A stretch of DNA of 38,693 bases from Saccharicrinis sp. (lineage in GTDB: Bacteria > Bacteroidota > Bacteroidia > Bacteroidales > Marinilabiliaceae), in the NCBI GenBank assembly GCA_024635555.1, contig JAGXIO010000071.1:1-38693 (forward strand). The letters are read 5' to 3'. The stretch's first letter is position 1. Every line of letters begins with the position of its first letter. Made by a program: the position numbers and the translations under genes. Positions 25,296 through 33,015 of this stretch are shown here, one piece after another. Below the pieces are notes generated by a model. That model was not told where the DNA came from, made no database searches, and saw only the letters and a list, made by a program, of their open reading frames with translations.

Positions 25296-26483
25296 ATGTA
25301 CGGAGATTTTAAAAACCATTTAGCAACCGAACTTGAGCAAATAAAAGAGTTGGGTTTATATAAAAACGAAAGAATTATCATCACAGCGCAGGATGCCGCT
25401 ATTAAGGTGAGCTCAGGACAAGAAGTGCTGAACTTTTGTGCCAATAATTACTTGGGCCTTTCGTCGCATCCGCGGGTGGTTAAAGCAGCACAGGATACAA
25501 TGAACACGCATGGTTACGGTATGTCGTCGGTACGTTTTATTTGTGGAACACAGGATATACACAAAACGCTGGAGAAAAAAATTGCCAAGTTTATGGGTAC
25601 GGAAGATACCATTTTATACGCAGCTTGTTTCGATGCCAACGGTGGGGTTTTTGAACCTTTATTTACAGAGGAGGATGCCATTATTTCGGATGAGCTGAAC
25701 CACGCTTCTATAATTGATGGCGTGCGTTTGTGCAAAGCGTCGCGTTACAGATACAAACATGCCAACATGGAAGATCTGGAAGATCAGCTCAAAAAATCCC
25801 AGGAGCAACGTTACCGTATCATTGTTACAGATGGTGTTTTTTCGATGGACGGTGATATCGCTAAACTAAAGGATATCTGCACCTTGGCCGAAAAATATAA
25901 TAGCTTGGTGATGGTTGACGATAGTCATGCCTCAGGTTTTATTGGAAAAACAGGTCGCGGAACCCACGAATACCATGAGGTGATGGGCAAAGTAGATATT
26001 ATAACCAGTACGCTGGGCAAGGCATTGGGAGGTGCCTTGGGTGGTTTTACAACCGGAAAAAAAGAAATTATTGATATGCTGCGTCAACGCTCACGACCCT
26101 ATTTGTTCTCTAACTCTCTTGCTCCCGCCATTGTAGGTGCTTCGTGCGAAGTGTTTGACATGCTAAGTGAATCGACAGAATACCGCGACAGGGTGGTAGA
26201 AAATGCGGCCTATTTTAAGGGAAAAATAAAGGCAGCTGGTTTCGATATTAAACCTACCAACTCAGCCATTGTGGCTTTGATGCTTTATGATGCAAAGCTA
26301 TCGCAGGAGTTTGCCAACAAGCTTTTGGGGGAGGGAATTTATGTAATTGGTTTTTATTATCCCGTAGTGCCAAAAGGACAAGCGCGTATCCGTATTCAAA
26401 TTTCTGCCGCACACACAAAAGAACATCTCGACAGAGCTATTGCTGCCTTTACAAAAGTTGGTAAGGAGCTGAAAGTTGTATAG
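25296..26483 (+). CDS. kbl: Glycine C-acetyltransferase (2-amino-3-ketobutyrate CoA ligase)
   Basis: A PLP enzyme of the alpha-oxoamine synthase family that splits 2-amino-3-ketobutyrate with CoA to glycine and acetyl-CoA, the second step of threonine breakdown. The PLP lysine is Lys242 (STLGKALGGALGG), preceded by VMVDDSHASGFIG (the Asp-x-x-His pair) and NFCANNYLGLSSHP near the N-terminus. At 395 aa it is the usual Kbl size. No tdh (threonine dehydrogenase) lies next to it in the window. It is transcribed divergently from porG, with 191 bp between. Confidence 0.92.
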   Translation: MYGDFKNHLATELEQIKELGLYKNERIIITAQDAAIKVSSGQEVLNFCANNYLGLSSHPRVVKAAQDTMNTHGYGMSSVRFICGTQDIHKTLEKKIAKFMGTEDTILYAACFDANGGVFEPLFTEEDAIISDELNHASIIDGVRLCKASRYRYKHANMEDLEDQLKKSQEQRYRIIVTDGVFSMDGDIAKLKDICTLAEKYNSLVMVDDSHASGFIGKTGRGTHEYHEVMGKVDIITSTLGKALGGALGGFTTGKKEIIDMLRQRSRPYLFSNSLAPAIVGASCEVFDMLSESTEYRDRVVENAAYFKGKIKAAGFDIKPTNSAIVALMLYDAKLSQEFANKLLGEGIYVIGFYYPVVPKGQARIRIQISAAHTKEHLDRAIAAFTKVGKELKVV

Positions 26484-26606
26484 CGGGTGGCGAATGGTTT
26501 CCCGCCCAATTAAATTTTTTGCAGGCGGGATATCGCTTTGCTACAGATTACGAATAGCCGATAGCCGGAGACTCTCAATTCGAATAAATGTTATGAAGCG
26601 GTATGT
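26484..26606. other. Short region after kbl
   Basis: A GCGGG / CCCGC stem (26483-26505) followed by an AT-rich run may end kbl transcripts, but it is weak. The rest holds no supportable gene. Confidence 0.3.
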
Positions 26607-26679
26607 CAGTTTTTAGATATTTTATCCGAAATATAGAAAAGGGTAAGAGTATTAGATTTAGTACAATGGATTTTGTTTT

Positions 26680-26820
26680 ATTGCCGTTGGCTTCAGCCAA
26701 CGGCAATAATTTGCATTTGCTGGCTTTAGCCACATTTATTTGTGTCAAACTAAACAGGCTAAATGTGGCTAAAGCCATTCACAATACCTCTATCTTCCGT
26801 TGGCTAAAGCCAACGGCAAT
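26680..26820. repeat. 141-bp nested palindromic element, copy 1
   Basis: It opens with a perfect palindrome (26680-26707; arms ATTGCCGTTGGCT and AGCCAACGGCAAT, centre TC). An inner pair follows, with arms TGGCTTTAGCCACATTT (26721) and AAATGTGGCTAAAGCCA (26761), and it closes with CCGTTGGCT/AGCCAACGG (26797-26816). The first and last 13 bases are inverted copies, so the whole unit can fold on itself. No gene is encoded. Confidence 0.75.
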
Positions 26821-26845
26821 ATATTCAGCTTTAAATAGAAACGCT

Positions 26846-26878
26846 AAAAAGCCCGTTTGCAGAGCAAATGGGCTTTTT
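26846..26878 (-). terminator. Duplicated terminator (copy 1)
   Basis: AAAAAGCCC / GGGCTTTTT stem with a GTTTGC...GCAAAT extension around AGA. A copy of the dnaJ terminator at 27197, now behind the dnaJ tail remnant. Confidence 0.7.
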
Positions 26879-26903
26879 ATGCTATTAATTATAATGAATT
26901 GTA

Positions 26904-26954
26904 CTAAAACATATCTTTCACTTTACTGAAAAAGTTTTTATCCTGCGACGTCGG
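26904..26954 (-). pseudogene. Remnant of a dnaJ 3' end (17 codons)
   Basis: On the minus strand this reads [16 protein letters not shown] and stops with TAG. The last 14 codons (stop included) encode exactly the same residues as dnaJ, yet differ at four third positions (CAG/CAA, TTC/TTT, AGT/AGC, AAA/AAG). Upstream the match is lost after the Pro codon. It has no start and cannot make a product. The purely synonymous change suggests that it came from a once-functional, slightly diverged dnaJ. Confidence 0.75.
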
Positions 26955-27031
26955 CTCACAGTTTCTAGAGATGTTATCTGAAATATAGAATAGGGTAAGA
27001 ATATTAGATTTAGTACAATGGATTTTGTTTT

Positions 27032-27172
27032 ATTGCCGTTGGCTTCAGCCAACGGCAATGATTTGCATTTGCTGGCTTTAGCCACATTTGTTTGTGTCAA
27101 ACTAAACAGGCTAAATGTGGCTAAAGCCATTCACAATACCTCTATCTTCTGTTGGCTAAAGCCAACGGCAAT
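27032..27172. repeat. 141-bp nested palindromic element, copy 2
   Basis: Same length and layout as the element at 26680, with only a few substitutions. One of them (CCGTTGGCT to CTGTTGGCT near 27149) breaks a pair in the last hairpin. It lies directly after the dnaJ terminator. Confidence 0.75.
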
Positions 27173-27196
27173 ATATTCAGCTTTAAATAGAAATGT

Positions 27197-27231
27197 AAAA
27201 AAGCCCGTTTGCAGAGCAAATGGGCTTTTTT
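27197..27231 (-). terminator. Terminator of dnaJ
   Basis: AAAAAAGCCC / GGGCTTTTTT stem around GTTTGCAGAGCAAAT, 25 bp past the dnaJ stop on the minus strand, ending in an A/T-tract usable in both directions. Confidence 0.85.
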
Positions 27232-27255
27232 AATATATGACATATAGATAATAGG

Positions 27256-28419
27256 CTAAAACATATCCTTCACTTTGCTAAAAAAGTTTTTATCTTGAGT
27301 CGAAAGGTCAGGTTTAAAGGTGTCCGACTCGGCCAATTTTTCCATGGTCTTTTTCTCCTCCTTGGATAAATCTTTAGGTATCCAAACGTTTATCTTTACC
27401 AAAAGGTCGCCTCTTCCATAACTGTTTACCTCGGGTAAACCTTTACCTCTAAGTCTTAACACCTTTCCTGGTTGTGTTCCTGCTTCAATTTTAACTTTTA
27501 CGCGTCCTTCGAGGGTTGGTATTTCCACAGGCGCTCCGAGCGTTGCTTGCGGTATGCTTACATACATATTATATAACAAGTCTCTTCCGTCTCTCACCAA
27601 TTCATCGTGCTCGGCCTCATGTATCAATACCAGCAAATCTCCGTTTATACCGCCTCTACGTGCGGCATTACCTTTACCGGAAACTGAGAGCTGCATTCCT
27701 TCTTCAACTCCGGCGGGTATATTGATGGAAATTACCTCCTCTTCTTTTTCAATACCTTCACCAGCACAGTATTTACACTTGTTGGTAATTATTTTACCTT
27801 CACCGCCACAGGTTGGGCAGGTTGATGCGGTTTGCATCTGACCTAAAATGGTATTGGAAATACGGGTTACCTGACCAGAGCCATGGCATGTGGAACAAGT
27901 ACTGTGTGAAGCTCCTCCATCGGCGCCCGAACCGCTGCAATGTTTACAGGGAACATATTTTTTTACTTTAATCTTTTTTTCAACGCCTTTCAATATCTCA
28001 TCGAGGGTGAGCGTAACTTTTACACGCAGATTTGAACCTTTGCTTACACGTTGACGACTTCCGCCACCAAAACCTCCAAAGCCACTAAACCCACCGAAGT
28101 TGCCACTTCCGCCGCCGCCAAAAATATCGCCAAAGTGCGAAAATATGTCGTCCATTGACATTCCGCCACCACCGAAACCACCACCGGATGCACCACCTAC
28201 ACCGGCATGACCATATTGGTCGTAGCGCGATTTTTTCTGTGCATTACTAAGTATTTCATACGCTTCTGCGGCTTCTTTAAATTTTTCTTCAGCTCCCTTA
28301 TCACCTGGATTTTTGTCCGGGTGAAATTGCATGGCCTTTTTCCGATAGGCTTTTTTAATTTCCTCGGTGGAGGCCTCTTTTGACACCTCTAAAACTTCGT
28401 AATAATCTCTTTTTGACAT
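27256..28419 (-). CDS. dnaJ: Chaperone DnaJ
   Basis: The 387-aa type I Hsp40 that delivers substrates to DnaK and stimulates its ATPase. The J domain occupies residues 1-70, with the HPD triad at 33-35 ([10 protein letters not shown]). A Gly/Phe-rich linker follows (about 75-125), then four zinc-binding CxxCxGxG repeats ([32 protein letters not shown]) between about 155 and 225, and the C-terminal substrate domains. It follows grpE by 22 bp on the same strand. Its last codons are duplicated downstream (see 26904). Confidence 0.96.
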   Translation of the reverse strand: MSKRDYYEVLEVSKEASTEEIKKAYRKKAMQFHPDKNPGDKGAEEKFKEAAEAYEILSNAQKKSRYDQYGHAGVGGASGGGFGGGGMSMDDIFSHFGDIFGGGGSGNFGGFSGFGGFGGGSRQRVSKGSNLRVKVTLTLDEILKGVEKKIKVKKYVPCKHCSGSGADGGASHSTCSTCHGSGQVTRISNTILGQMQTASTCPTCGGEGKIITNKCKYCAGEGIEKEEEVISINIPAGVEEGMQLSVSGKGNAARRGGINGDLLVLIHEAEHDELVRDGRDLLYNMYVSIPQATLGAPVEIPTLEGRVKVKIEAGTQPGKVLRLRGKGLPEVNSYGRGDLLVKINVWIPKDLSKEEKKTMEKLAESDTFKPDLSTQDKNFFSKVKDMF

Positions 28420-28441
28420 AATATGTATCTCGCGTACTTAA

Positions 28442-29041
28442 TTATTCTCCCACTACAACTTTTGCAAAACGTATGATTTTATCGTTCAGCATATAACCCT
28501 TTTCGATACAATCCACCACTTTGCCTTTCATGTTATCGGATGGTGCAGGAATATTTGTAATCGCTTCGTGAAGATCAGTATCGAAATCCATATTCTTTGC
28601 TTCAATCTCAACCACACCATTGCGCTTAAGGAACTCCTGAAATTTAATATAGATCAAGTCTATACCCTCTTTTACAGCCTTCAAATCGGAGGCATCATTT
28701 ATGTGCGCCAAAGCTCTGTCAAAATCATCAACTACAGGTAACAGCGCTTTGAGCGTTCCTTCGCCGGCACTTTTTATTAATTCCATACGTTCCTTTAAGG
28801 TTCGCTTTCGATAATTATCATACTCCGCAGACAAACGCAAATATTTATCGTTGAGTTCAGAAACCTTTAACACAAGTTCTTCCATCTTCCCTTCTACTGT
28901 ATCATCGCAACACACTTCGCTATCTTCCTGATTCTCTTCCGATTCTTCTATTTGATCTATGCTATCTTCGCTTTGGTTGGAAGTCATCTTTTCATCGAGT
29001 ACTTCCCCTTCATGTTTTCGTTTTGACTTTTTACTTGCCAT
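28442..29041 (-). CDS. grpE: Nucleotide exchange factor GrpE
   Basis: A 199-aa dimeric exchange factor for DnaK. The N-terminal ~60 residues are acidic and low in complexity (SEDSIDQIEESEENQEDSE). A coiled-coil helix follows (KVSELNDKYLRLSAEYDNYRK), then the beta domain (PVVDDFDRALAHI ... NGVVEIEAKNMDFDTDLHEA ... ILRFAKVVVGE-like end). It precedes dnaJ with 22 bp between, a standard heat-shock pair. No CIRCE element or other known heat-shock operator is seen upstream; only a weak TTGTTTG box near 29086-29095. Confidence 0.94.
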   Translation of the reverse strand: MASKKSKRKHEGEVLDEKMTSNQSEDSIDQIEESEENQEDSEVCCDDTVEGKMEELVLKVSELNDKYLRLSAEYDNYRKRTLKERMELIKSAGEGTLKALLPVVDDFDRALAHINDASDLKAVKEGIDLIYIKFQEFLKRNGVVEIEAKNMDFDTDLHEAITNIPAPSDNMKGKVVDCIEKGYMLNDKIIRFAKVVVGE

Positions 29042-29173
29042 TATATATTTTGTTTTTTTATTTTATTTTATTCAACTCCATTATCCTTACAAACAATTTG
29101 CCAAGGCTGTTGTATGGGACAAATTGACAGCCTTTTGCTGGCTCTCCTTCTATCCTGTCACATCTGTAAACTA

Positions 29174-29206
29174 ACAATGGCAGCACATCAGATGCACTGC
29201 CATTGT
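29174..29206. other. Strong hairpin after the TlpA-like gene
   Basis: Ten-base perfect arms ACAATGGCAG / CTGCCATTGT around a 13-nt loop, with no T-run. It lies between the TlpA-like gene's stop and grpE, so it may stabilise mRNA ends or act in Rho-dependent termination. Confidence 0.5.
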
Positions 29207-29269
29207 GAGTGGTCATTTTTATACCCTTGCAAGTGTATTAAAAACACGGACACAAGTGGTATCAGTATC

Positions 29270-29806
29270 TTATTTTGCCAATTGCTTTAGCGCTGCGTCC
29301 AGATAGGGGCCTCGTAATCTCTTGGCTACTATAATTCCGTCGCCATCTATTAAAAAGTTATCGGGGATACCCCTAACACCATAGGCTTGCGCAGCTATTG
29401 AATTCCATCCCAACAAATCGCTAACATGGTACGACCATGAGAGTTTGTCTTCCTCAATTGCACTAATCCATTTGTCTTTACTTTTATCAAGCGATACGCT
29501 GTAAATCGTAAATCCTTTGGCATTTTCAAAATTTTTATCTTTATAACTTTGATATGCTTGCACTACACTCGGATTTTCGCGACGACAAGGACCACACCAA
29601 GAAGCCCAAAAATCAATAAGCACCATTTTTCCTTTTAACGAACTAAGCGCTATCACTTTGCCTTCCGGTGACATTAACTTAATTTCGGGTGCTTTATTAC
29701 CGATTTCCAGTCCGGTTTTAACCTTTTCGTTATTTGCAGCGGATACAGAACCAATGCTTAGGACTACCACCAGGAAGAGAAACAATTTTAATTTAATCCT
29801 CATCAT
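29270..29806 (-). CDS. TlpA-like thioredoxin-fold protein
   Basis: A 178-aa periplasmic thiol-disulfide oxidoreductase-type protein. It has a signal peptide (MMRIKLKLFLFLVVVLSIGSVSA), the AhpC/TSA-Redoxin core, and the WCGPC active site (Cys71, Cys74) in IDFWASWCGPCRRE. The cis-Pro loop is GIPDNFLIDGDG. It probably reduces or relays disulfides in the periplasm; the partner is unknown. A cysteine-less relative lies 199 bp upstream on the same strand, and the pair may come from duplication. Confidence 0.87.
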   Translation of the reverse strand: MMRIKLKLFLFLVVVLSIGSVSAANNEKVKTGLEIGNKAPEIKLMSPEGKVIALSSLKGKMVLIDFWASWCGPCRRENPSVVQAYQSYKDKNFENAKGFTIYSVSLDKSKDKWISAIEEDKLSWSYHVSDLLGWNSIAAQAYGVRGIPDNFLIDGDGIIVAKRLRGPYLDAALKQLAK

Positions 29807-30005
29807 ATTTATTTTTTTACTTAACCTATTTTAAAAACGTAAAATTAATACAAATGTTCGAAACGAAACAATGTGCATTACCAAATTACAAACAATAATC
29901 TTGCCCCTTTTGCTTGTGTAATATCGTATTAAAAATTGAACTATATCAATTTTGCATACAAAGGAACTTGTTTACAATTTTTAAAAAGCCAATAATAATG
30001 GGAGA

Positions 30006-30536
30006 TTAATTTCTGGATAAGTATTCAAGTGACTCAGTCACTTTGTCGATACTTGAGCTACAAGCCACTACACGACCGTCGCCATCAATAAGATAGTTAA
30101 TAGGCTTATTAACCTGGAATTTTTTGGAGATAGACGATTCGGAACCTTTGAAGTCGCAAATATGCAGCGCGTTAATAAGTCCATCTTCCCTAATTGCATT
30201 GTTTAATGGCGATTTAAATCTATCAAGTGATATTGATACTACTACAAATCCTTCGCCTTTATAAAATTTACTGTTTGCAAATTTCTTTTGCAGCATCATT
30301 TTCTGCTGATTTTCCATACGAGATTCTCCGTCGTACGATGCCCAAAAATCTAATAAAACCATTTTTCCCTGTAGCGATTCTAAATCAAAATCATCGCCAT
30401 TTAACAAGGTAGTTTGTAATTCAGGCACTTTATCTCCAAGGCTCAAACCTACTTTTGGCTCGGGTATTCCGTTGATGAATGATAAAAAACCTGTTGCTAC
30501 TAAAACAACTATTAATAATAGTTTTAGCTTTCTCAT
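30006..30536 (-). CDS. Thioredoxin-fold protein lacking both catalytic cysteines
   Basis: A 176-aa paralogue of the neighbour at 29270, with a signal peptide (MRKLKLLLIVVLVATGFLSF). The frame, the LLDFWAS strand, the VVVSISLDRFK region and the NYLIDGDGRVVA loop are retained. Where the neighbour has WCGPC, this has YDGES (residues 68-72), so both active-site cysteines are gone. It cannot do thiol-disulfide exchange by the normal route. The intact frame and kept cis-Pro suggest that it is a folded, selected protein, perhaps for binding rather than catalysis. Confidence 0.8.
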   Translation of the reverse strand: MRKLKLLLIVVLVATGFLSFINGIPEPKVGLSLGDKVPELQTTLLNGDDFDLESLQGKMVLLDFWASYDGESRMENQQKMMLQKKFANSKFYKGEGFVVVSISLDRFKSPLNNAIREDGLINALHICDFKGSESSISKKFQVNKPINYLIDGDGRVVACSSSIDKVTESLEYLSRN

Positions 30537-30872
30537 ACATTATAGTTTTAGTTAATACTAACACTGCAAAGGTTATAATTTTTACAGTGCGGTTAATCTT
30601 AATTTAGATTAACACAATTGTTTTCATGACTAAAGCCATTAAAACTCTTGGCAAAAGTATGTTGAATAACAACAACTACCAAAAAATAATGTTTGGAAAT
30701 GAGAATGAAAGAATGTATCTTTCGGGTTTTTCATTATTATGTTAACAAGGTTCGTACTTGACTTACCTTTCTAATCGTTTATGCATCAGAGCTTCTGGTC
30801 TTAAATCCATATTTACCTATCCTCCAGCAAAGTGGCTTAGTTAAACATTGTTAATAATAACTAAGCTATTGT
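30537..30872. other. 336-bp intergenic region with two inverted repeats
   Basis: No gene is supported. GTTAATCT / AGATTAAC (30592-30613, 6-nt gap) lies about 56 bp upstream of the cysteine-less protein's start and could be an operator. GCTTAGTTA / TAACTAAGC (30835-30866) lies just after the murA stop and may be its transcript end, though there is no T-tract. Confidence 0.4.
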
Positions 30873-32177
30873 TTAAACCCTTTTTATTTTGGCACCCAAT
30901 TTTTGCAGTCGCACATCGATATTTTGGTATCCTCTATCTATTTGATTTATGTTTTGGATGGTACTTTTCCCTTTGGCAGAGAGAGCTGCAATTAACAATG
31001 CCACCCCGGCACGAATATCCGGCGAAGTTAAAGTGGCTCCCCTAAGCGGTGTTTCCTTGTTTAATCCAATAACGGTAGCTCTGTGCGGATCGCAAAGTAT
31101 TATACGCGCCCCCATGTCGATTAGTTTATCGACGAAGAACAGACGGCTCTCGAACATTTTTTGATGGATGAGCACGCTTCCTTTGGCCTGCGTGGCTAAA
31201 ACCAGTATAACGCTAAGTAAATCGGGGGTGAGTCCTGGCCAAGGGGCATCGGCAATGGTCATGATAGAGCCATCAATAAATGTCTCTATTTCATATTCAT
31301 TTTGTTCCGGAATAAAGATGTCATCTCCCCTCCGCTCCATTTTAACACCCATTTTGGCAAATGCCTGTGGGATAACTCCAAGCTGATCGTAGGCTGTGTC
31401 CTTGATGGTTATTTCGGAGCCGGTCATGGCAGCCATACCAATAAAACTACCAATCTCAATCATATCGGGCAATAAACGATGTTGGCAACCCGCGAGGCTT
31501 TTAACACCATCGATGGACAATAAATTTGAGCCTATGCCAGATATTTGTGCTCCCATGCTCACCAGCATTTTACAAAGTTGTTGAAGGTAAGGTTCGCAGG
31601 CAGCATTGTAAATGGTAGTTTTTCCCTGTGCAAGTACAGCGGCCAGTATAATATTGGCGGTACCTGTTACCGAGGCCTCGTCCAAAAGCATATAAGCTCC
31701 TTTGAGTCCATCGGTTTCGAGGCTATAAAAAATTTCGTTGGCATTGTAATGAAAACGCGCACCCAACTTTTCAAAGCCCACAAAGTGCGTATCTAATCTC
31801 CTACGCCCTATCTTATCGCCACCAGGCTTAGGAAAATAAGCCTTTCCGTAACGAGCCAATAGCGGTCCCATAATCATAATAGAACCGCGAAGTGACGATG
31901 CCTTACTCCTAAACTCTTTGCTTTGAAGATAGTCAAGATCTATATTGTGCGCTTTAAACGTATAGGTGTTACCACTTTTCTTGTTTATTTGCACACCGAT
32001 ATGCCTCAGCAAGTCGATAAGATTATTTACATCTACAATATCAGGAATATTGCTTATTTCGACTTCTTGGGTTGTGAGCAGGGTGGCGCAAATAACTTGA
32101 AGTGCTTCGTTCTTAGCTCCTTGAGGTGTAATCTCACCGTAGAGCCTATGCCCCCCTTCAATTTCGAAAGAATTCAT
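30873..32177 (-). CDS. murA: UDP-N-acetylglucosamine 1-carboxyvinyltransferase
   Basis: First committed step of peptidoglycan synthesis: transfers enolpyruvate from PEP to UDP-GlcNAc. The 434-aa protein has the usual start (GGHRLYGEITPQGAKNEAL) and end (INQIDRGYQNIDVRLQKLGA). The active-site loop reads KPGGDKIGRRRLDTH: Asp121 stands where E. coli MurA has Cys115, the residue attacked by fosfomycin. Such Asp variants (known in Mycobacterium and Chlamydia) are active but insensitive to the drug. It follows the DUF4290 gene by 26 bp. Confidence 0.95.
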   Translation of the reverse strand: MNSFEIEGGHRLYGEITPQGAKNEALQVICATLLTTQEVEISNIPDIVDVNNLIDLLRHIGVQINKKSGNTYTFKAHNIDLDYLQSKEFRSKASSLRGSIMIMGPLLARYGKAYFPKPGGDKIGRRRLDTHFVGFEKLGARFHYNANEIFYSLETDGLKGAYMLLDEASVTGTANIILAAVLAQGKTTIYNAACEPYLQQLCKMLVSMGAQISGIGSNLLSIDGVKSLAGCQHRLLPDMIEIGSFIGMAAMTGSEITIKDTAYDQLGVIPQAFAKMGVKMERRGDDIFIPEQNEYEIETFIDGSIMTIADAPWPGLTPDLLSVILVLATQAKGSVLIHQKMFESRLFFVDKLIDMGARIILCDPHRATVIGLNKETPLRGATLTSPDIRAGVALLIAALSAKGKSTIQNINQIDRGYQNIDVRLQKLGAKIKRV

Positions 32178-32203
32178 TATGGATGAGTGTAAGCGGTAAA
32201 GGT

Positions 32204-32857
32204 TTAGTTTTTTTGCTCGTCGTGACGCTTAAAGGTACGTTTTTTCTTGTTCCTATTTTGGCTGTAGTTACTTGCTGGCGTTGGGTTTGTATTGCTTATG
32301 CCGTTGCTTTCTCTTTGCTCTGGTATTTTTAGATTTTCCGGTATTACCAGCTTATTACCCGACATTTCCCTCATGTCAGAAAAAACTCTTTCGTCGCCCG
32401 GGAAGTCGTTGTTCCAAGTGAGTAACGACTTTTTCATATTATTGGCAATCAGCAAAATAAGATGCTGTTTTAAATCGCCCTCTTCCATTTCAGCAGCTTT
32501 GTCGATAATTTTTTCGATAGTGCGGCCGTAATGACGGTATCTAATACGATGGTTATTGTAAGCTAGTTTTGTAGGTCTTTCATTCAATGTTTTTAGCTCG
32601 GGAAGCTCAAATGGTGTTTCAATATCCAATTTAAAATCAGACATGATGGCCAAGTGATCCCATAGCTTGTGCTTAAAATCGTTTACATCGCGTAAGTGGG
32701 GAAACATATTTCCCATGTTACCAATGATGGAATGGGCACAACGTGTCCTTTCGGTTTTATCTTCAATGGAAACACAGTAGTCAACCATTGTTTGAATATG
32801 TCGGCCGTATTCGGGCAGACGCATCTTATTCCTTTTTGAATTATAATCCATACTCAA
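32204..32857 (-). CDS. DUF4290 family protein
   Basis: A 217-aa soluble protein that matches the Bacteroidota DUF4290 type: MRLPEYGRHIQTMVDYCVSI, CAHSIIGNMGNMFPHLRD, DFKHKLWDHLAIMSDF and RHYGRTIEKIIDKAAEM. The C-terminal ~40 residues are basic and Asn/Ser/Lys-rich, probably disordered. Its function is unknown. It lies 26 bp ahead of murA on the same strand, a pairing I recall from other Bacteroidota; a link to cell-wall synthesis is inferred from position only. Confidence 0.85.
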   Translation of the reverse strand: MSMDYNSKRNKMRLPEYGRHIQTMVDYCVSIEDKTERTRCAHSIIGNMGNMFPHLRDVNDFKHKLWDHLAIMSDFKLDIETPFELPELKTLNERPTKLAYNNHRIRYRHYGRTIEKIIDKAAEMEEGDLKQHLILLIANNMKKSLLTWNNDFPGDERVFSDMREMSGNKLVIPENLKIPEQRESNGISNTNPTPASNYSQNRNKKKRTFKRHDEQKN

Positions 32858-33015
32858 TGAAAATGTCTTCTAAAATCAATGTTGTTTGAAGTAATGATAA
32901 AATCCTTGCTACCTAAAAGAATGTACTTTTAAAATAAAATTAATTGGATTTTTGGAGTGTAAATAGTGATTGGTGAAGTAAACATGTGATGTGCATGATG
33001 TACTATTTTGCAAAC
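32858..33015. other. Intergenic region upstream of DUF4290
   Basis: 158 bp, AT-rich, with no clear promoter box or terminator between the helicase stop and DUF4290. Confidence 0.3.

Larger units (their letters stand above)
26657..26908. repeat. 11-bp inverted repeat framing the first copy
   Basis: TTTAGTACAAT (26657-26667) and its exact complement ATTGTACTAAA (26898-26908) enclose the palindromic element and the terminator. The second copy keeps the left end (27009-27019) but not the right. It may mark a former mobile unit or be chance; the right arm overlaps the duplicated dnaJ stop. Confidence 0.35.
26607..27300. repeat. Tandem direct duplication, 352-bp period, spanning the dnaJ 3' end
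   Basis: Two long copies (about 26607-26955 and 26957-27300) align with a constant offset of 352 bp at the GTACAAT motif, the 141-bp palindromic element, the terminator and the dnaJ stop codon. Each copy holds, in dnaJ sense: the end of a dnaJ reading frame, a terminator, then the palindromic element. The copies differ at scattered single positions, so the duplication is not very recent or the copies were brought together by recombination. Short ORFs seen on both strands here are shadows of palindromes. Confidence 0.8.

Noticed and set aside
26680-27172. Possible CRISPR array
   Set aside because: Only two long copies with a 352-bp period and internal palindromes; no short regular repeats with unique spacers and no cas genes.
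26575-27233. Several 67-108-aa frames on both strands, with similar sequences in pairs
   Set aside because: They are readings of the duplicated palindromic element and of its complement; the pairing of sequences comes from the DNA repeat, not from a gene family.
30755-30815. 15-codon minus-strand frame after murA
   Set aside because: Too short, no partner or regulatory logic; probably chance.
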